Source of the DNA: Lottia gigantea
Lineage: Eukaryota; Mollusca; Gastropoda; Lottiidae
NCBI RefSeq assembly: GCF_000327385.1
Contig: NW_008707180.1
Span: 108,195 to 172,194, forward strand
Reading direction: 5' to 3'
DNA length: 64,000 bases
The position numbers were made by a program, and so were the translations under genes. The number at the start of each line of letters is the position of its first letter. The first letter of the stretch is position 1. The notes under the pieces were generated by a model. The model searched no databases, had not been told where the DNA came from, and was given only the letters and a program-made list of their open reading frames with translations. This document shows positions 22,901-37,900 of the stretch, in pieces.

Positions 22901-25900
22901 CTCATATGATGCTATTTGTCACCAGAATTAAATGATCTCTCTCAGCTGGTAAAGCTTGTATATTGTACAACTAAATATATAAACTGTATCCAATTTTAAT
23001 GTCATTGATGATCTGTAATTTTTATGGTAGTGCATGAAAAACTAGAACTGTAAAAATTAAGAATTATAGGCTTGCTATAAGCTGACTCTTATTTTAAAGC
23101 TACTATCCTACAAACTCTTAAAATACATAATACCACGTTTCTACTCAAAAAAACAAGAAAAGCTAAATACCTGTTTATTGTTACTTTAATTTTTATCTTT
23201 TCTTAACATTCATCATCAATATCTGAATTCAATAAAAAAAATTGTAGAAAATGGGGAAAAATACTAGATTTTCTCTCCATAGAGACTGTCTTTTATGTTT
23301 CTTAATTAGAATGTAATGATTTTTTCTGATACTGGGATTTATTGGAAGTTTTTGTCTTGTGATATATGAGGTAAATAATGGCTGTGATTTGTTAGTAATA
23401 AAGATGTATAATGCTGAGATTTTGAGAAGTTAAATGTGGTGGTAAGATGAAATGTTGTATTTGATGTTGTGTTTATTTGTGTAAAAGGGTTTACGTCTGC
23501 TGTTTATTGGTATTAAGGTCGTACAGACTATTACTAATGACTGATCTGAAACATGTTAAGACACAGAATATCATGTAGAGAAATTTTTCTTTTATTTGGG
23601 CCTGTTGTCAGAATCCTACAATACTATCAACTCTGATTGGTTCCAAGGGGAAGTTGCAGTGGTTAACCAATCAGATTTCAGTAAGTTAACTAGATGGTAA
23701 CTTCTGATCATATGTCAAAATTTTCAAACTAGTGTAAGTGGTATACTTTTTTTTTTGCAAGCTTAGTTAATATACTTTTGAGGTTCACATTGCATGAACT
23801 TCATAGACTTCAACTTGCATGACAATCAGTCCCAGAGATGTTTATCTTTCATAATATAATATCAAAAACTAGCTTTTGTAATGATGATTTTATATTTGAG
23901 GCATTGAGAGGGCAGCAAGATAAAATAGATCTGGATATCACTAGGAGAAGATATTAATATTTGATTTATGGTATGATTTGATACATCTTGTTTTTCAGGA
24001 GTCAAAGTGGAGCAGGATTACTGTCTCCCACTCCCTCACCAGTGGATAGAGATAACAGTCTCAAGTCTAGTATAGGACATATTGATGCTGCTTATGACAG
24101 TGTTGAAGATGAAGAGGCAGAATTTCTCACTGCCTTTCAAAGAATTGCCATTAATGGTAATGAAATTAGTGGAGTAAGTATTTACCAACTCTTGTTAACT
24201 GTTTCAAACATAAGCTTAGGCACTGTAGTCAATACTTTCTGTTAAAGGGCAGGTAGAAGGAGGTAACATTTGGGCACAAATTTCCAAAGGTTCTACAATC
24301 TTTTGTTTTTTTTGGTGTCAGGTACCACTTAATGATCTTGAAGAAGCTTCCAAGAGTTTGGTGAAAGCCTTGATGATAAGAGAGAAGTATATGGCTGTTT
24401 CAAACCAATATTTCCCTAAAGTAACAGCTCGATTCTTACAAAGTCTAGAAGAGAAGGCTGAATTTAATAAAGTCAATTATATTGGAGAGAAAAAGAGTAT
24501 CTTAGGTAAGTGACCTTATTTTATGTTTTACTAGCTTGTTGGAAACATCTTGAAGTTGCTGAATGACAAAAAAGAAATTTATGTTATTTTCTGTTTTTTT
24601 TAACACAATGTACTTTTTTCTATGCCATTATTTATTTCATTATTAGTGCGATTATTTTTATTTATGTTTTCTTGGGTAAATTCTTTAAATCATATGTAAG
24701 AAACATCTCTGAAGGGGAGCTGAAAATAGTAAAGGGGGATGAAAAATTTATCAAAGGGAGTTGAACAATTTGTTAAAGAGAGTTGAATAATTTGTCAAAG
24801 GGAGTTGAATAATTTATCAAAGGGGGCCCCGATAAGGAACACTGAAACACAACTTGAAACCCATTTTTAAAACATTTTTCATTCCTATCAATTAACTTCA
24901 TTAATGTGATTTATTTCCATCCTTTTATTTTTAGGTATTATATTTTATATTTATTTTTTTCTTGAAAGTCTGATCACAGTGTTTTTTATCTGCAGTATCT
25001 GTAAAGATATGTTTTATTTAATCTTAAAGGGACAAATTGTCTAATCTTTACAAGGTGATAGAATTCAATTAGCATAAAGAAAAGAAATGTAATAATGAAA
25101 ATGCGATTTCAGTTTGACTTCACTCAATCTCAATCTGAAGTTTTTATTATGTGGTCAGACTTTGTTTTTGTTATTCTGTTATTTTGTGATTGTTATTTTT
25201 ATTTCTCAGTTGGGAAAGACAGTGGACAGGAGGGTGTTATGTATTACGACATGCGTCAAGGTGATCTTTCTTAGTCAAACTGTGTGCCTTACTAATATCA
25301 CATTAACCAAACATGGCTGAGGGTCAGGGCTGTTTGGGTTGTTTTGTTTGAAAAGCACTATTTATAACACTGTTACAAAGACCTATTTCTTACAAATCTT
25401 GCATGACAGTTTATACTTTGCAAACAGCTCTTATACAGAAAAACTGATTGGATGAGTTTGAATTTGAAGGTGTTTAGTCAATGAGTATCAAAGTTGTGTA
25501 TATTGTGACTTTAGCTAGAAATAAAACAAAAGTTGGAAAATGCGACTGTATCTCTCAATTTTAAATTCTTCTAAATCTGATGTGAAATTTGCAATTGTAA
25601 GGGTATGGGTAATGCATAAAGCAATTAATAAACAAAAAAAGTCATGTTTGGTTAGTGTGCCATATTTGTGTGGTATTTTTTATGATTTTTAACGACCCTG
25701 TGTTCTCTGACAAGTTAATCACAATCATTTCATGCTTCATTTATTTAACTAGAGTTAAATTTTTGGTTGGTAGATGACAAGTTAACGTTCGCTTCCAGCG
25801 GATGCTGATATCGCAAACTAGTTAAATTTTTGGGGAAAGCCCACTTTATTAATTACTTGCTAAAAATGATACTACCCTGTGAAAGCCATCACTAAAGTGA

Positions 25901-28900
25901 CAAAATTCAAAATATATCTATACCAGTGCTTTTTTTATAATTTAGTTCTATTTGAAATGAATTTGATATAAGAATCATCTGTTTGGGCAATTTTTTAAAT
26001 CTTTCTTCTATGAAACATAGTCATATCACCTTTTAAACAGTAATCCACATAAAAAGTAACAAAATATTTTGAAGGCTTAGTATTTACGATGCTCAATAGT
26101 AACAGATCCTGCAACATGTTATTGTATTATTACAAGAGCAGTCTATTTTATTAAAACTGACTGTGACCATTACTGATAAAACTACCTAAAATGCAGATCT
26201 AAAGTGCTGGGTTAAAGTTTAAAATAGAATATGTTCACTAGTATCTTTGCTTGCCATATATACAATTATTTAATGAATAATTTTAATTTGATATGATGAA
26301 GTAAGAGAACAGTTGTTCATTACATCATAATGTAGCTCCAGTAATATTTCCCTTACAATGCAGCCTCTTACAGATGTTGTCCTTCATGAATGAGTATGTA
26401 TTGGGTTCCCTGGTTTATTTGATTAAGGGTTAATGATCCTGCTCCATATTTTATACCCAGATTTTCCCGTTCCTTGTTGTAAAACATAGCATGCACCATG
26501 GATTGGAAATGGTTTGGTTTTATTTTAGCATTGCTTCTAGAAAGCCTATATAAGCTTTTTAAGTAATTTATAAGAAGCTCTTTTGAAAATTATGACATGA
26601 AATGGTTTGCGTGTAATGGTGGCTTAAAATACTGATTGTTAGACCATTATCCAAGGTCTCTTATAATAGTGGATATAAAAGGGACTAATATGTTCATCAT
26701 AGGTCAACTGAAAAAAAGTATCTTTACTTTCAGCAAGGGTCTTTATATATTTTTGGATAGGTTAGTTCTGAAAAGAACTGCATGACCTGCATATGAAGAA
26801 TATTTCTACATAAAAAATATTTGCAATAGAACAATTTCAGTCTACTAAATGTTCTTTTTAGGACTTTGATCTCATCACACCCAAATTTTTGACAATGATT
26901 TAAAAGTTAACTATTCAAGTAGACTACCTTTCAGGTGAAGTATATTTGCTCTAATGAAATATAATATTATAAATAATAGATACTATCATTAGCCTAATAT
27001 TTACAATATGTGTTCAGGTATCTCATATTATCCTAACTTAAAGTAGAAATCCTTGAATATTGTGGCTAACAAAAATTATGGCTAATTTGTTGATGAACTT
27101 TGCTATGTGCACATAGAGTTGAAACTGAGAAAGGAAACTGCTAGTTTGCTTTAGAATATTCTGATCATTTTAATGGTTGATACATTATGTCATGGTCTTT
27201 GAATTATCCTGACCTATAGATATTCTTTAGTGTACAATTTTCTATAGAAAAAAATCATGAGCTCAGATACAGGTCAAAATTAATTCTGTATAGGTATGGT
27301 ATTTCTTTTGAGCATTGGTGTGAATATATGTGAAGTATGGGATATCCTCTTTAAGTATGAGATAAAAGCCAATAAATTATGAATGGTAAGTCACGGTTTA
27401 TGGGTTAAATTGTTAACTCTATACTAGCCAAATAATTATTAGCTTTGCATTATTTAAGGTCTAAACGTTGTCATCATAACTAGGTCATGATTTTTTAGTT
27501 CATGATCTTATGATATTGAGTATACTAGTTGGAGAAACTCTGACCCTACCTACAGGCTATGACAGATGATTTTGACTGACACTGGTTTACAGTGCAGGCA
27601 GATTTTATGTGGCAGAAACTGTTTAGAAAGTATACTTTAAAACCATGCTGGTATACTCTCTCAATCATCCATTGATTTCCCAGTGTGCCTTCCATAGTGA
27701 AATAGTGATATATCATTGTCAGAAGGTTCAAACAAAGAAATATTTCTGATGCTGTAGTCTGCTTACTATTGTATGGGTAGACAAGTCAGATCAGGTGTGT
27801 TTTAGGGTAACAACAGTAATCTTTCAAAATGAAAATTTTTTAAGCATTTTCAGACAAATATTTTCTTAAATATTTGTGTTCAATACTTATTTTTATAAAT
27901 ATGGTACACTCCATTATATAAATTTAATTTAACATTATAATTGTATTAAATGTTAAATTTCTAATTGCAATAAAGTTACATGTATCAAGAATGAACAACA
28001 TAACCTTGCTCGAGGTCAAATGTACAATATCCATAATTGTAAGCAGGCTTAATCTAATCCACAGTTCAGGTGTGTCTGTACAGTGGCTTAGGAAGGGTAT
28101 TAATACCCTAGTGAATTCCTTGACTTAGATATTTGAAATTAACAGTAATTATTAAGATATAATAAAGATGGGCAACGCCATGCAGGGTGCAATGAGGGAG
28201 ATTTGGCTAGGATAGCAGCATTAGTCTGCTCTTTTCGATTTCCGACTGTCGAGGAATCTTTAAAGTACACATCCTGTAGCTCACAGGGCCTTGGTTTATT
28301 TTCCCATTGGAACGACTTTTACCATGCCAGCCTCTCTTACCTGCATCACTGACAGGGGGAACCATGTTAAAAAAATCTGAAGGTTTTGTCTCGACCTATG
28401 TCAGGAATGAACCCTGGGCCTTCAGGTTAGCTAGCAAACATCTAACTCACTGAGCCACCGTGGCTCCCTTTAAGATTAGAGAACCTTACACAACATGGTG
28501 ACCTGTCCTCATTATATCTGTCTTGGACTATGACATTCTGCCAATTATTACCTGCAACCATATTTGTATAGTGACCTCATAAGGCATGTAAGTTTTAGTA
28601 GAATTGCAAGAACCACAGACATCAGAATGGAAAAAGGAATTGTGCAAGTTAATGCTATCAGTGTCCCCGATACAGATACAAAATTTAAAAAACTTCTTTA
28701 CATTCACTATGTTTTTAAATACTTTCAATTGGATGTTAAAATGTTGGTATATATAAATATTAGACAGAAGTGTCTTTTGGTACACTTGTTTGTGAATTTT
28801 AAAAGAAGTGTAATGTTCAATTTCGAAGTGATAAAACAAATAATTTACTCCAATTTTGACATATATGTAAGTCGTTCACCTAATTCTTGATAAAATTCCG

Positions 28901-31900
28901 TCCATGTTACAATATTCTTACAATTAGGTTAACGACTTACATACATCAAAATTGAAGTAAATCCTTATGAATACTAACCAGTTGTGACAATTTTGTTTCT
29001 TCTATGAATTAAATAATTTATTACATTTAGTTTCACACCCATTCATTCCCAATTATTTAAAAATAAATGATAATTCTTACACGTGTGATATTTCAAAGTG
29101 TTGATTTTGGAAAAATGAAAATATTTTCTTTGATAATTTTCATAAATATATATCTAAATGTAAACTTTTGGGGTTTGCATGAACGATTATAATTTGTTTT
29201 ATCATTTAGAACTTAAAAATCACAATTCTTTTTAAAATTCACCATCAGGTGCACCAAAATCAAATTTCCGTCCATGTTACATTAAAATTTGTAAATACAT
29301 TATATTTTTGAGTATATTTTTTTTCCTAGGTGAAATGTTATCTTTTAATAATTATTTTTAGTTTTATGAATTGTTGATAATAAAGAAATATACATTTTTT
29401 TGAAGAGAACTCCAATTTCATTTTTTATTATCATCAGCATTATTTTCACCTCATATCAAAGAATTAGCCATATGAAACAATAATTTATTACAGGTCAAAT
29501 GATCAGGACTGTTAATTTGAGTTTATTTGCCAGTCATGTGATTACGTTTTTCATTTTGAGGTTCAAAACGATTACAGTTATTGTAACAAACAAGTTTGTT
29601 TGACCATCTAGTAGATATTTATATAAGATCTAGTCTGGTTTTGCTGACATTGTAAGTTACCTAGGTAAGATATCTAAAAGTAGCTAAGGTTGAATATAAA
29701 ACCTGTAAAACATATGTTATGTTACTAGATTTATCATCAAGGTCTTGAACTCACTCACTATTAATAGTTTTATTATCTCTAGGTTCATTGCACTACTCTT
29801 AACTTCTTCCAGGTATATCTGTCAGTGTGGCTAATAGGTTTAAATATTACAGCAACTTTTAGATTAAGATATTAAGCTTAGATTAAGATATTACTGCAAC
29901 TTTAAGGTTTAAATGTCAATACAACTATAGGTTCAAAAATTTGTTTGTTTCTTAACCTTGTCATGTTATTTTCAAAATGATTGCTGATTCACCCTAGTTC
30001 CTACCATACCTTTCAAAATCTTACTTGTGACAAATTACCACAATTTTAACAAAATTAAGTAACTTTTAGAGATGAAGCTTAAGGCTGTTTTTGAAAATCT
30101 GCTAAATTTCATCTCACAGCAATAAACTTTGCATTTCAAGCCTGCTATTGAGACCCTACCATGTTATTATTACCATATTATTCAACCAGTAACCCTATTT
30201 ACATTCAGAATAAACCTTACTTCCCTCCGTCCACACAACCCCTGATTCCTCATATCTTATCCTGAATCCCAGAATTAAAATACTGATTAATCATTTCAGG
30301 AAATGGAAGTTTTAATGTTAGCATTGAAGGTGAATCATTCTTTTAAAACTTGATTCTAGTTATCACTCATCATTATTATTGTAGTTCTTGCTTATTGTAG
30401 CTTTCTACTAAAACCCACAATTCTCAAGTAATACCAGAGGGACTATTATATAACAGATCCTAAGTGCTTTAGCCAGACATGCTATTTCAGCGTGCACAAA
30501 TGGACAACAATGCTTTTCCCCTTACATTATTATAACTAAGACTTTTTTATATTTAAATGGCAGAGCTATCATAGGAGCTGGCATAGACACTATAAAAACA
30601 CATGTTGATTCATTTGAATAATGTATTGTTGCGCCAGTTTGAAAAGCGGTTTGGATCAGCTGGTCATTGTCAGAGGATGTAGTTTTTAATATTAAGTAAG
30701 TTTATACTTACTGTCTTTGCCACAAGGATTTGTTTGTTCGAAATCTGTATCCTGTATATCAATATTGCATAATTTGGACAAAAAGAAATTCAAACTCATT
30801 TACTTTGCTTTATTGGTATAAGAACTATATTGGCATCAGTACAATGACTGAATCAAACAGACCCGATACCAGAGATTATAACCATGCAGCGCCATGACCA
30901 GTAGGACAATATGATACAACAAACTTAAGTAGATTAGCACTTTCACACTGGCAAATAAAAATCCACATGTACAATAAGATTGACAATAATTTGGCATGAT
31001 GTAGTTTCATCTATGATATTATTAAAGAGTAGTTTTAGATTATTCCTTGTTGAAAATTAGAAAAAAAATATTTACACTAACTCATTTATTCATAACACTC
31101 ATACACTCCTAATTTTATGTCAAAGTTCACCATCACTTTAAAATGAACATGATGGACAATGAAGTGCACATAAGTAATTGTGGACTGAACCACTCTGTTC
31201 TGTTAGGCTGACATGGTTTTTTGTCCAGAGCATAGAATTAAATTTTTTTATTGGAATGTAATTTTCTTAATTTTAAGGCTTTTTAAATAAAATATATATA
31301 TGAAGAATAGCTGATAATGAAAGATATGGGCTCAGATTTTCAATCTGGCCTGTCCATTGATTTGATTAATTGCAGCTAAACTATTGAAATGTTACTAGAT
31401 TAACCCATTGAACCTCTCATATCACAAATTTTAGAATGTAAACTTTTTATATAAACTAATGTTGTCCCTAATTTGTTTAAATTACTTAAATCCCTGTAAT
31501 TTACAAATAAATTGAATTATTTACATATTTAAACTAAAACTAGTTAGCTATTTTCAATTTGTATATATTCTTTTATATTTATGTACAAATTCAAACATGC
31601 TAGCTATTTTCAAATTACATTTCCTGTACGAAATAATTTTATTCTGCTTGTATGTGGGTGTACCCTGAATTTAGAAATGGTGTGAGATAGAGAATTAATT
31701 TTGAAGTTGGAATGTTATTGTGACATGTTTTGAAAAGGTGTGTGGAATATTTGGCATGCCCTGTTTTATTAACAAATTCTGAATATTGATATTTATAAAA
31801 TTGTATTAAATTGGCATCAATGTTATATTACATATGTCAATAAAATTGTTGGCATATATATATATTGATACGTTTTTGTTGAAAATTATCACCATTATCG

Positions 31901-34900
31901 TACTTAGTTAAAAAATTGTTATGTTCCCCACTTCTCTCTAGTAAGCTCACTACTGATCCCCAACAGTCTTCAGTAATAGAGACAGAAAATGTCCTGAATC
32001 ATTCAGAAAATGTGACCAAAAAGCTTGCTTTATCCCTAAATAATGTACACATGTAATGTTCTACATGTCAGTATATTGCTAGCCCTGCTTACCCTCCTGT
32101 TAAGGTACTCAAAAGATGTTTTCTAGCCTATGTATTTGTATTTTGGATACTTATATTATAGATAATTTGACTTGTGTAGTTTTTGTGTGATCATTGATAA
32201 TTTGAAATGCTGCTTTTTTAAGTTTCCCAATATACATGTAAAGGCTAAAAAATATCTTCTGGATCACTTTTACCTACAACTTACAACTCCTTATAACCTG
32301 ACAATTTTGATTTTTAAATTCATAACAGGTTTTGTGATATTTAGATATTGAATGTTTACTTGCTAGTGCCAGTGATCCTCATCTGAAAATATAAATTCTA
32401 AGAATACAGTCATATTTACATGTAAAAGTGATTTGATAAAATTAATGATGTTTTGTTTTATATTAATGTGTGATTTAACAGACTAATTTTAATTAATATA
32501 TGTTTTCTCTTTAAAATAATTCATTACCGGTACTCAAACTTTGTAGAAATTGGCAGGAATTCATTTTAGCTTCCCACTAGATCTTTACTTTCTAAGCCCA
32601 TTGTTATCAACTCTTAAGAGAATTTTTCACAGATGTTGGTTAGCTTGAGTCATGACATATTCTTAATCTTTATAATCATTCAGAATTAAACCCATCCCAC
32701 TTATGATTTGAAAGAAATTTTACTTTTCTAACACCTTGTATTTTTGGTGTCCTGAATCATCAGTGACTTCCAATCCCAACTACTGCCTAAATACCATTTA
32801 TATTATGTTGATTCACCCACTAATTCAGTGAAACTGAAATCATGGACTCACCACCATGAAATAATTTTATGAGCTGCTCTTTGAGACAAATGTCATGTCA
32901 TTATGTAACTATTTCATTGTGCCCAATATTAAATACTATTAAACAAACTAGCAGACAATATTTCTCTGTTTTTCAGATCATCCAATTCATGCTCCACCTA
33001 CAGCTGGGGATCCTTTTAATGTTCCACTACAGGAGAGCGTTCACTGCTCTCTAAAAATGAAACAAGGAATAGTATATGTTTATAAAGATGAAGAAAACTT
33101 GATGGAAAATAAACCAATTGACTTCCCCTATGTTGATTTGAAATCTTTCCTAGCAGACCAAAATCTCATGTATGCCTTTATTAGTGATGGGCCTTTGTAA
33201 GTTACAATAATTTTTAAGTTATGAATGTTTTTTTTAGGACATTGTTTGTCAATTTAACTATGATGGTTTTTCAACTTGGCTGAACTTAAGTTCTAAGCTG
33301 ATCATCAGTAAGCCTATGTCTTCAATTTAAACTTTTATTTTCAGGAAATCTTTCTGTTACCGACGTCTTTCTTTTCTTTCTGCCAAATTTCAACTTCATT
33401 TGTTACTTAATGAGTTGAAGGAATCCGCTCTACAAAAAACAGTACCTCATAGAGATTTCTATAATATCAGGAAGGTAAATTCTTGTTCTTTAAACATATT
33501 CTAAATCAAATGCAAGCTCATTTTACAGTAGAAAGAAATGACAGGTAACAGTCAATTCTCATAAAGAGTATTTACAGTACAACTTGTGTTAATTCAATTG
33601 AGTGTTGAAAATACTATGGCTTTTAATTCACTAGTAAAAAAACTCAAACTCATTCTTTTTACTTAAAAAAGAAAACGAAACAAACCGATCCATGTGAGCC
33701 CAAGGGAAATTGTTTTCCTAATAATTGTTAACTAATAGGGCACATAGCAAATAACAACATAACTTGTCATGAACAAAGGGAAATGGTTCTATTTCAGGTA
33801 GACACTCATGTCCATGCCTCATCCTGTATGAATCAGAAACATTTATTAAGATTTATCAAAAAGAAGATGAAGATGGAACCCAATGTTAAAGTTTGTAAAA
33901 CTAAAGACGGTAAAGAAATGACATTACAAGAGGTAAGATGTCTTCTGTTGTCAAACTATTAACATTTCTTTAAGTTATAATATTTCTAATAATCCCTTAA
34001 TTATTTTTGTGTATATCTTTTAGCTATCTGTAGCAATATAATAAGAATGAATATTCAATGATTTGTGCTTTTACTCTTACTAGTGGTTGCAATAGACAAA
34101 ACAGTTTTGATGGATTCCAATTGAAACTGAAATATGGTTCAATGGAAATCAGATTTAAGCAGGTGGATCTGTCATGAGATTGCCATAACACAATAAAATA
34201 AAACAATGTTTCTATTGAGAGATGGCCATATGTTAAGGTTACAGGGCTTTATTTACCTGAGAATCCTGAAGATATTTTCTATGAGCATACAATGAAAGTT
34301 AATTCTTTGTCATGTTTTCTAGGTGTTCCAATCATTTAATATGTCAACATATGAACTGAGTGTGGATGTTTTAGATGTTCATGCAGTAAGTTCTATTTTA
34401 TATCAGATTTTGAGTCCTTTTTTCATCAAAATGTTTGTAAAACAAGTTGTATGCTAAAAAAATAATTATATATATGATTGAAGAAAATGTCATAATTTAT
34501 TTGCATTATATTTGAATGAATTGGAGAAATGAAATTGATTTTGTTATGGTTTGTTGTTAGGCTTTATGCAATTTAACAAACATAAAGCTGTGTTTCCTTT
34601 AGTACGGATCCGGTGCGGATCCAGTCCAGATCAGGTCCGGGTGCGGACAAGGCACACGGCAGGTTGTGTTTCCTTATGCGGTTATTCATGCGGAAGGCTT
34701 CTCTTTTCGACATGGCACCGATATTGTCACATGTCGAAGAAAGAGCGAACTTTGGAATTCCTTTACCTATTTTTAGCTTTGTTACGTGCGGGCTGCCCAA
34801 ACTGTGTTTCCATATGTGTGTTTCAGGACACGGTTTTTGCTGTATCCGCATCAGGACCAGATCTGTACTAAAGGAAACGCAGCTTTAATCATTATTTGAT

Positions 34901-37900
34901 TACACTAGTGTACATGTTATGATGTAACAGTATTTTCACTTATTGTTATCACCTTATTCATTTTAGGATCGTAATACGTTTCACAGATTTGATAAGTTCA
35001 ATGCTAAATATAATCCAATTGGTGAGAGCAGGTTACGTGAAATATTTATTAAAACTGATAATTTCATTGAAGGCAGATATTTTGCTCATATACTCAAGGT
35101 ATGTGGTAATGTGTTAACACAATTAGCATTTTTCCCAAGTCTGATAATAGCTTTGTTTAGCTTGGACTAGTTGATCTATATTTGTCATTCATATGTTGAC
35201 AAGCATGTGTATTGACAAAAGTATACGTAAAGACACATTACAAGTAGAGAAAACTTGTGTTCATATCTCGAGCATGCAAGCCTCTTACAGTGATCTTAAG
35301 GTATCCCCATTCATAGAGATAGCAATAGTCTTTCAGTTTACTCATAAAATGACAATGAATAATAAAACACTATACACGTTCTGTTGTCCACATGGTTATT
35401 GATGTGTATAGCTGAACAAATGTAAAAACAGACTCACTTTATAATCAGCTCCACTGGGCAATGATTGTATTGCTCAGCTCTTCTTCTCAAGATTTTTTAA
35501 AGTTATTTTCTATTTGGTAATACAGGAAGTAATGAGTGATTTAGAAGAAAGTAAATATCAGAATGCTGAGTATCGTTTGTCCATATATGGTCGTAGTCGA
35601 GATGAATGGGATAAACTAGCCAATTGGGCAGCCAATCATAAGGTTTACAGTGATAATGTTAGATGGTTAATACAAATACCTCGTCTATAGTAAGTATAAT
35701 CAGTTTGTGTCTATTTGAAAGAAAATCCATCATGATGGCACAAAAATATTCCACTTTGGAGAGTCTTTGTACTGTCGCATTCGTGTTCCACAAATTTTTC
35801 ATTTTTATACGCCCACATTTAAGATGGGCGTATATTGTAGTCCGTCCATCCGTTCACATTTGGCTCATGCTCACTCTACAGGCTACAGTTCTTTATGGAT
35901 TCTTTTGATTTTTATTTTGTATGTCAATGTTGTTATGAAGATGATCCCTATTGATTTTCGTGATGATCGGATAATTTTTCACCAAAATATCGTGTCTGAC
36001 CTGACGTTTTACTCTATTAGCTATATTGTGCAACTCGTGCTCACTCTACAGGCTACAATTCTTTACAGATTCTTTTGATTTTTATACGCCCACACGTAAC
36101 ATGGGCGTATATTGTAATCACCCCGTGGGTCCGTCCGTCCACATTTGGCTCGTGCTCACTCTACAGGCTACAGTTCTTTATGGATTCTTTTGATTTTTAT
36201 TGTGTGTGTCAATGTCATTATGAAGATGATCCCTATCGATTTTCATGATGATCGGATAATTTTTCACCGAAATATCGTGTCTGACCTGATGTTTACTCTA
36301 TTAGCTATATTGTGCAACTCGTGCTCACTCTACAGGCTTCAATTTTTTACAGATTCTTTTGATTTTTATTTTGTGTGTCAATGTCATTATGAAGATGATC
36401 CCTATTGATTTTCGTGATGATCGGATAATTTTTCACCGAAATATCGTGTCTGACTTGACGTTTTTCTCTATTAGCTATATTGTGCAACTCGTGCTCACTC
36501 TATAGGCTACAATTCTTTACAGATTCTTTTGATTTTTATTTTGTATGTCTATGTCGTTATGAAGATGATCCCTATTGATTTTCATGATGATCTATCGATT
36601 TTCATGATGATCGGATAATTTTTCACCGAAATATCGTGTCTGACCTGATGTTTACTCTATTAGCTATATTGTGCAACTCGTGCTCACTCTACAGGCTACA
36701 ATTCTTTACAGATTCTTTTGATTTTTATTTTGTATGTCAATGTCATTATGAAGATGATCCCTATCGATTTTCGCGATGATCGGATAATATTTCACCGAAA
36801 TATCGTGTCTGACTTGATGTTTCACTCTTTTAGCTATATTGTGCAACCCTGTAGTCACTAAAGACTGTTTAATAATTTCTGACAGCTGCCTATGTTACCT
36901 TGCCTGGCAAGCTATCTTTACTCATACAAATCAAGTCTAAATTTTGGAAAGTAGGCCTGCAATTCCAGAAATTATTGTCCTGATGAGGGTCTAAGGATTT
37001 TGTGATCAAGGGTAAGAATGTTATTCTGGTAGTGTATAATTTGCAGTTATGATTTAGCTAATATTGAATATTTTGTATTTCAGTGATGTCTATAAGAGTA
37101 ATAAATTAGTGACATGTTTTCAAGATTTATTAGAGAATCTATTTTTACCATTATTTGAAGTTACCAATGATCCTAGCTCTCACCCAGAACTACATTCATT
37201 CTTACAACATGTAAGTTGGCATTTTACATACACCATTCATTTATCTACAACTAGTATGTATACAAAAATGAAGCTTCACAGAGCAAGAGATTTTTTTCTC
37301 AATTTAATCATCACTGATATCATTATGACCCAATATATACCGTCGTGATACTAAGGGAGATCAACTATACTGATGGTATTGTGCTATGATGATTCAACAA
37401 TATATTGTAGTGTAACTGTAAATCATGATTTCAGAAAAGATACATCTATGTTAATACATAGGGAAAAAATGTAGATTATAATGTTAATATATTGTTAATT
37501 TTCCAAAAAGTGAACAAGTTTCTTGAATATTAAATATTATAGCTCTCTGTAAATAATTAATATTGTTTATAACAGATTAGTGGGTTTGATTCAGTAGATG
37601 ACGAGTCTAAGTCTGAACATATACAATTTGATGCTGCATCACCTCAACCTGAAGACTGGACTAATGACACTAACCCACCTTACACTTACTATTTATATTA
37701 TATGTACGCAAACATTACTGTACTTAATCATTTTCGAAGGTAGGTACTTTATCATCTTTCTCTGCTCAACTTACTTGATAAATGATGATATGAACAATTT
37801 TGGTTTTGGGAGCTTGTGTTAACTGAAAATACCTGATTGTGACTTGCCTGGATTAATTTGTAATGATTCTTTGAATCAACCATGGCTTTGGCCTATGTTT

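Noticed and set aside
28528-28890. Overlapping open frames on both strands of over 100 codons
   Set aside because: They lie over a half MITE and a foldback. The peptides have no recognisable domain and no exon signals.
34551-34888. Three overlapping open frames around the CpG-rich MITE
   Set aside because: They cover the terminal repeats of the element itself and mirror each other on both strands; base composition explains them.
35663-36408. Open frames with a repeated peptide in AMPD intron 10
   Set aside because: They follow the repeat units of the hairpin-headed element, and the first begins in a real AMPD exon in the wrong frame.
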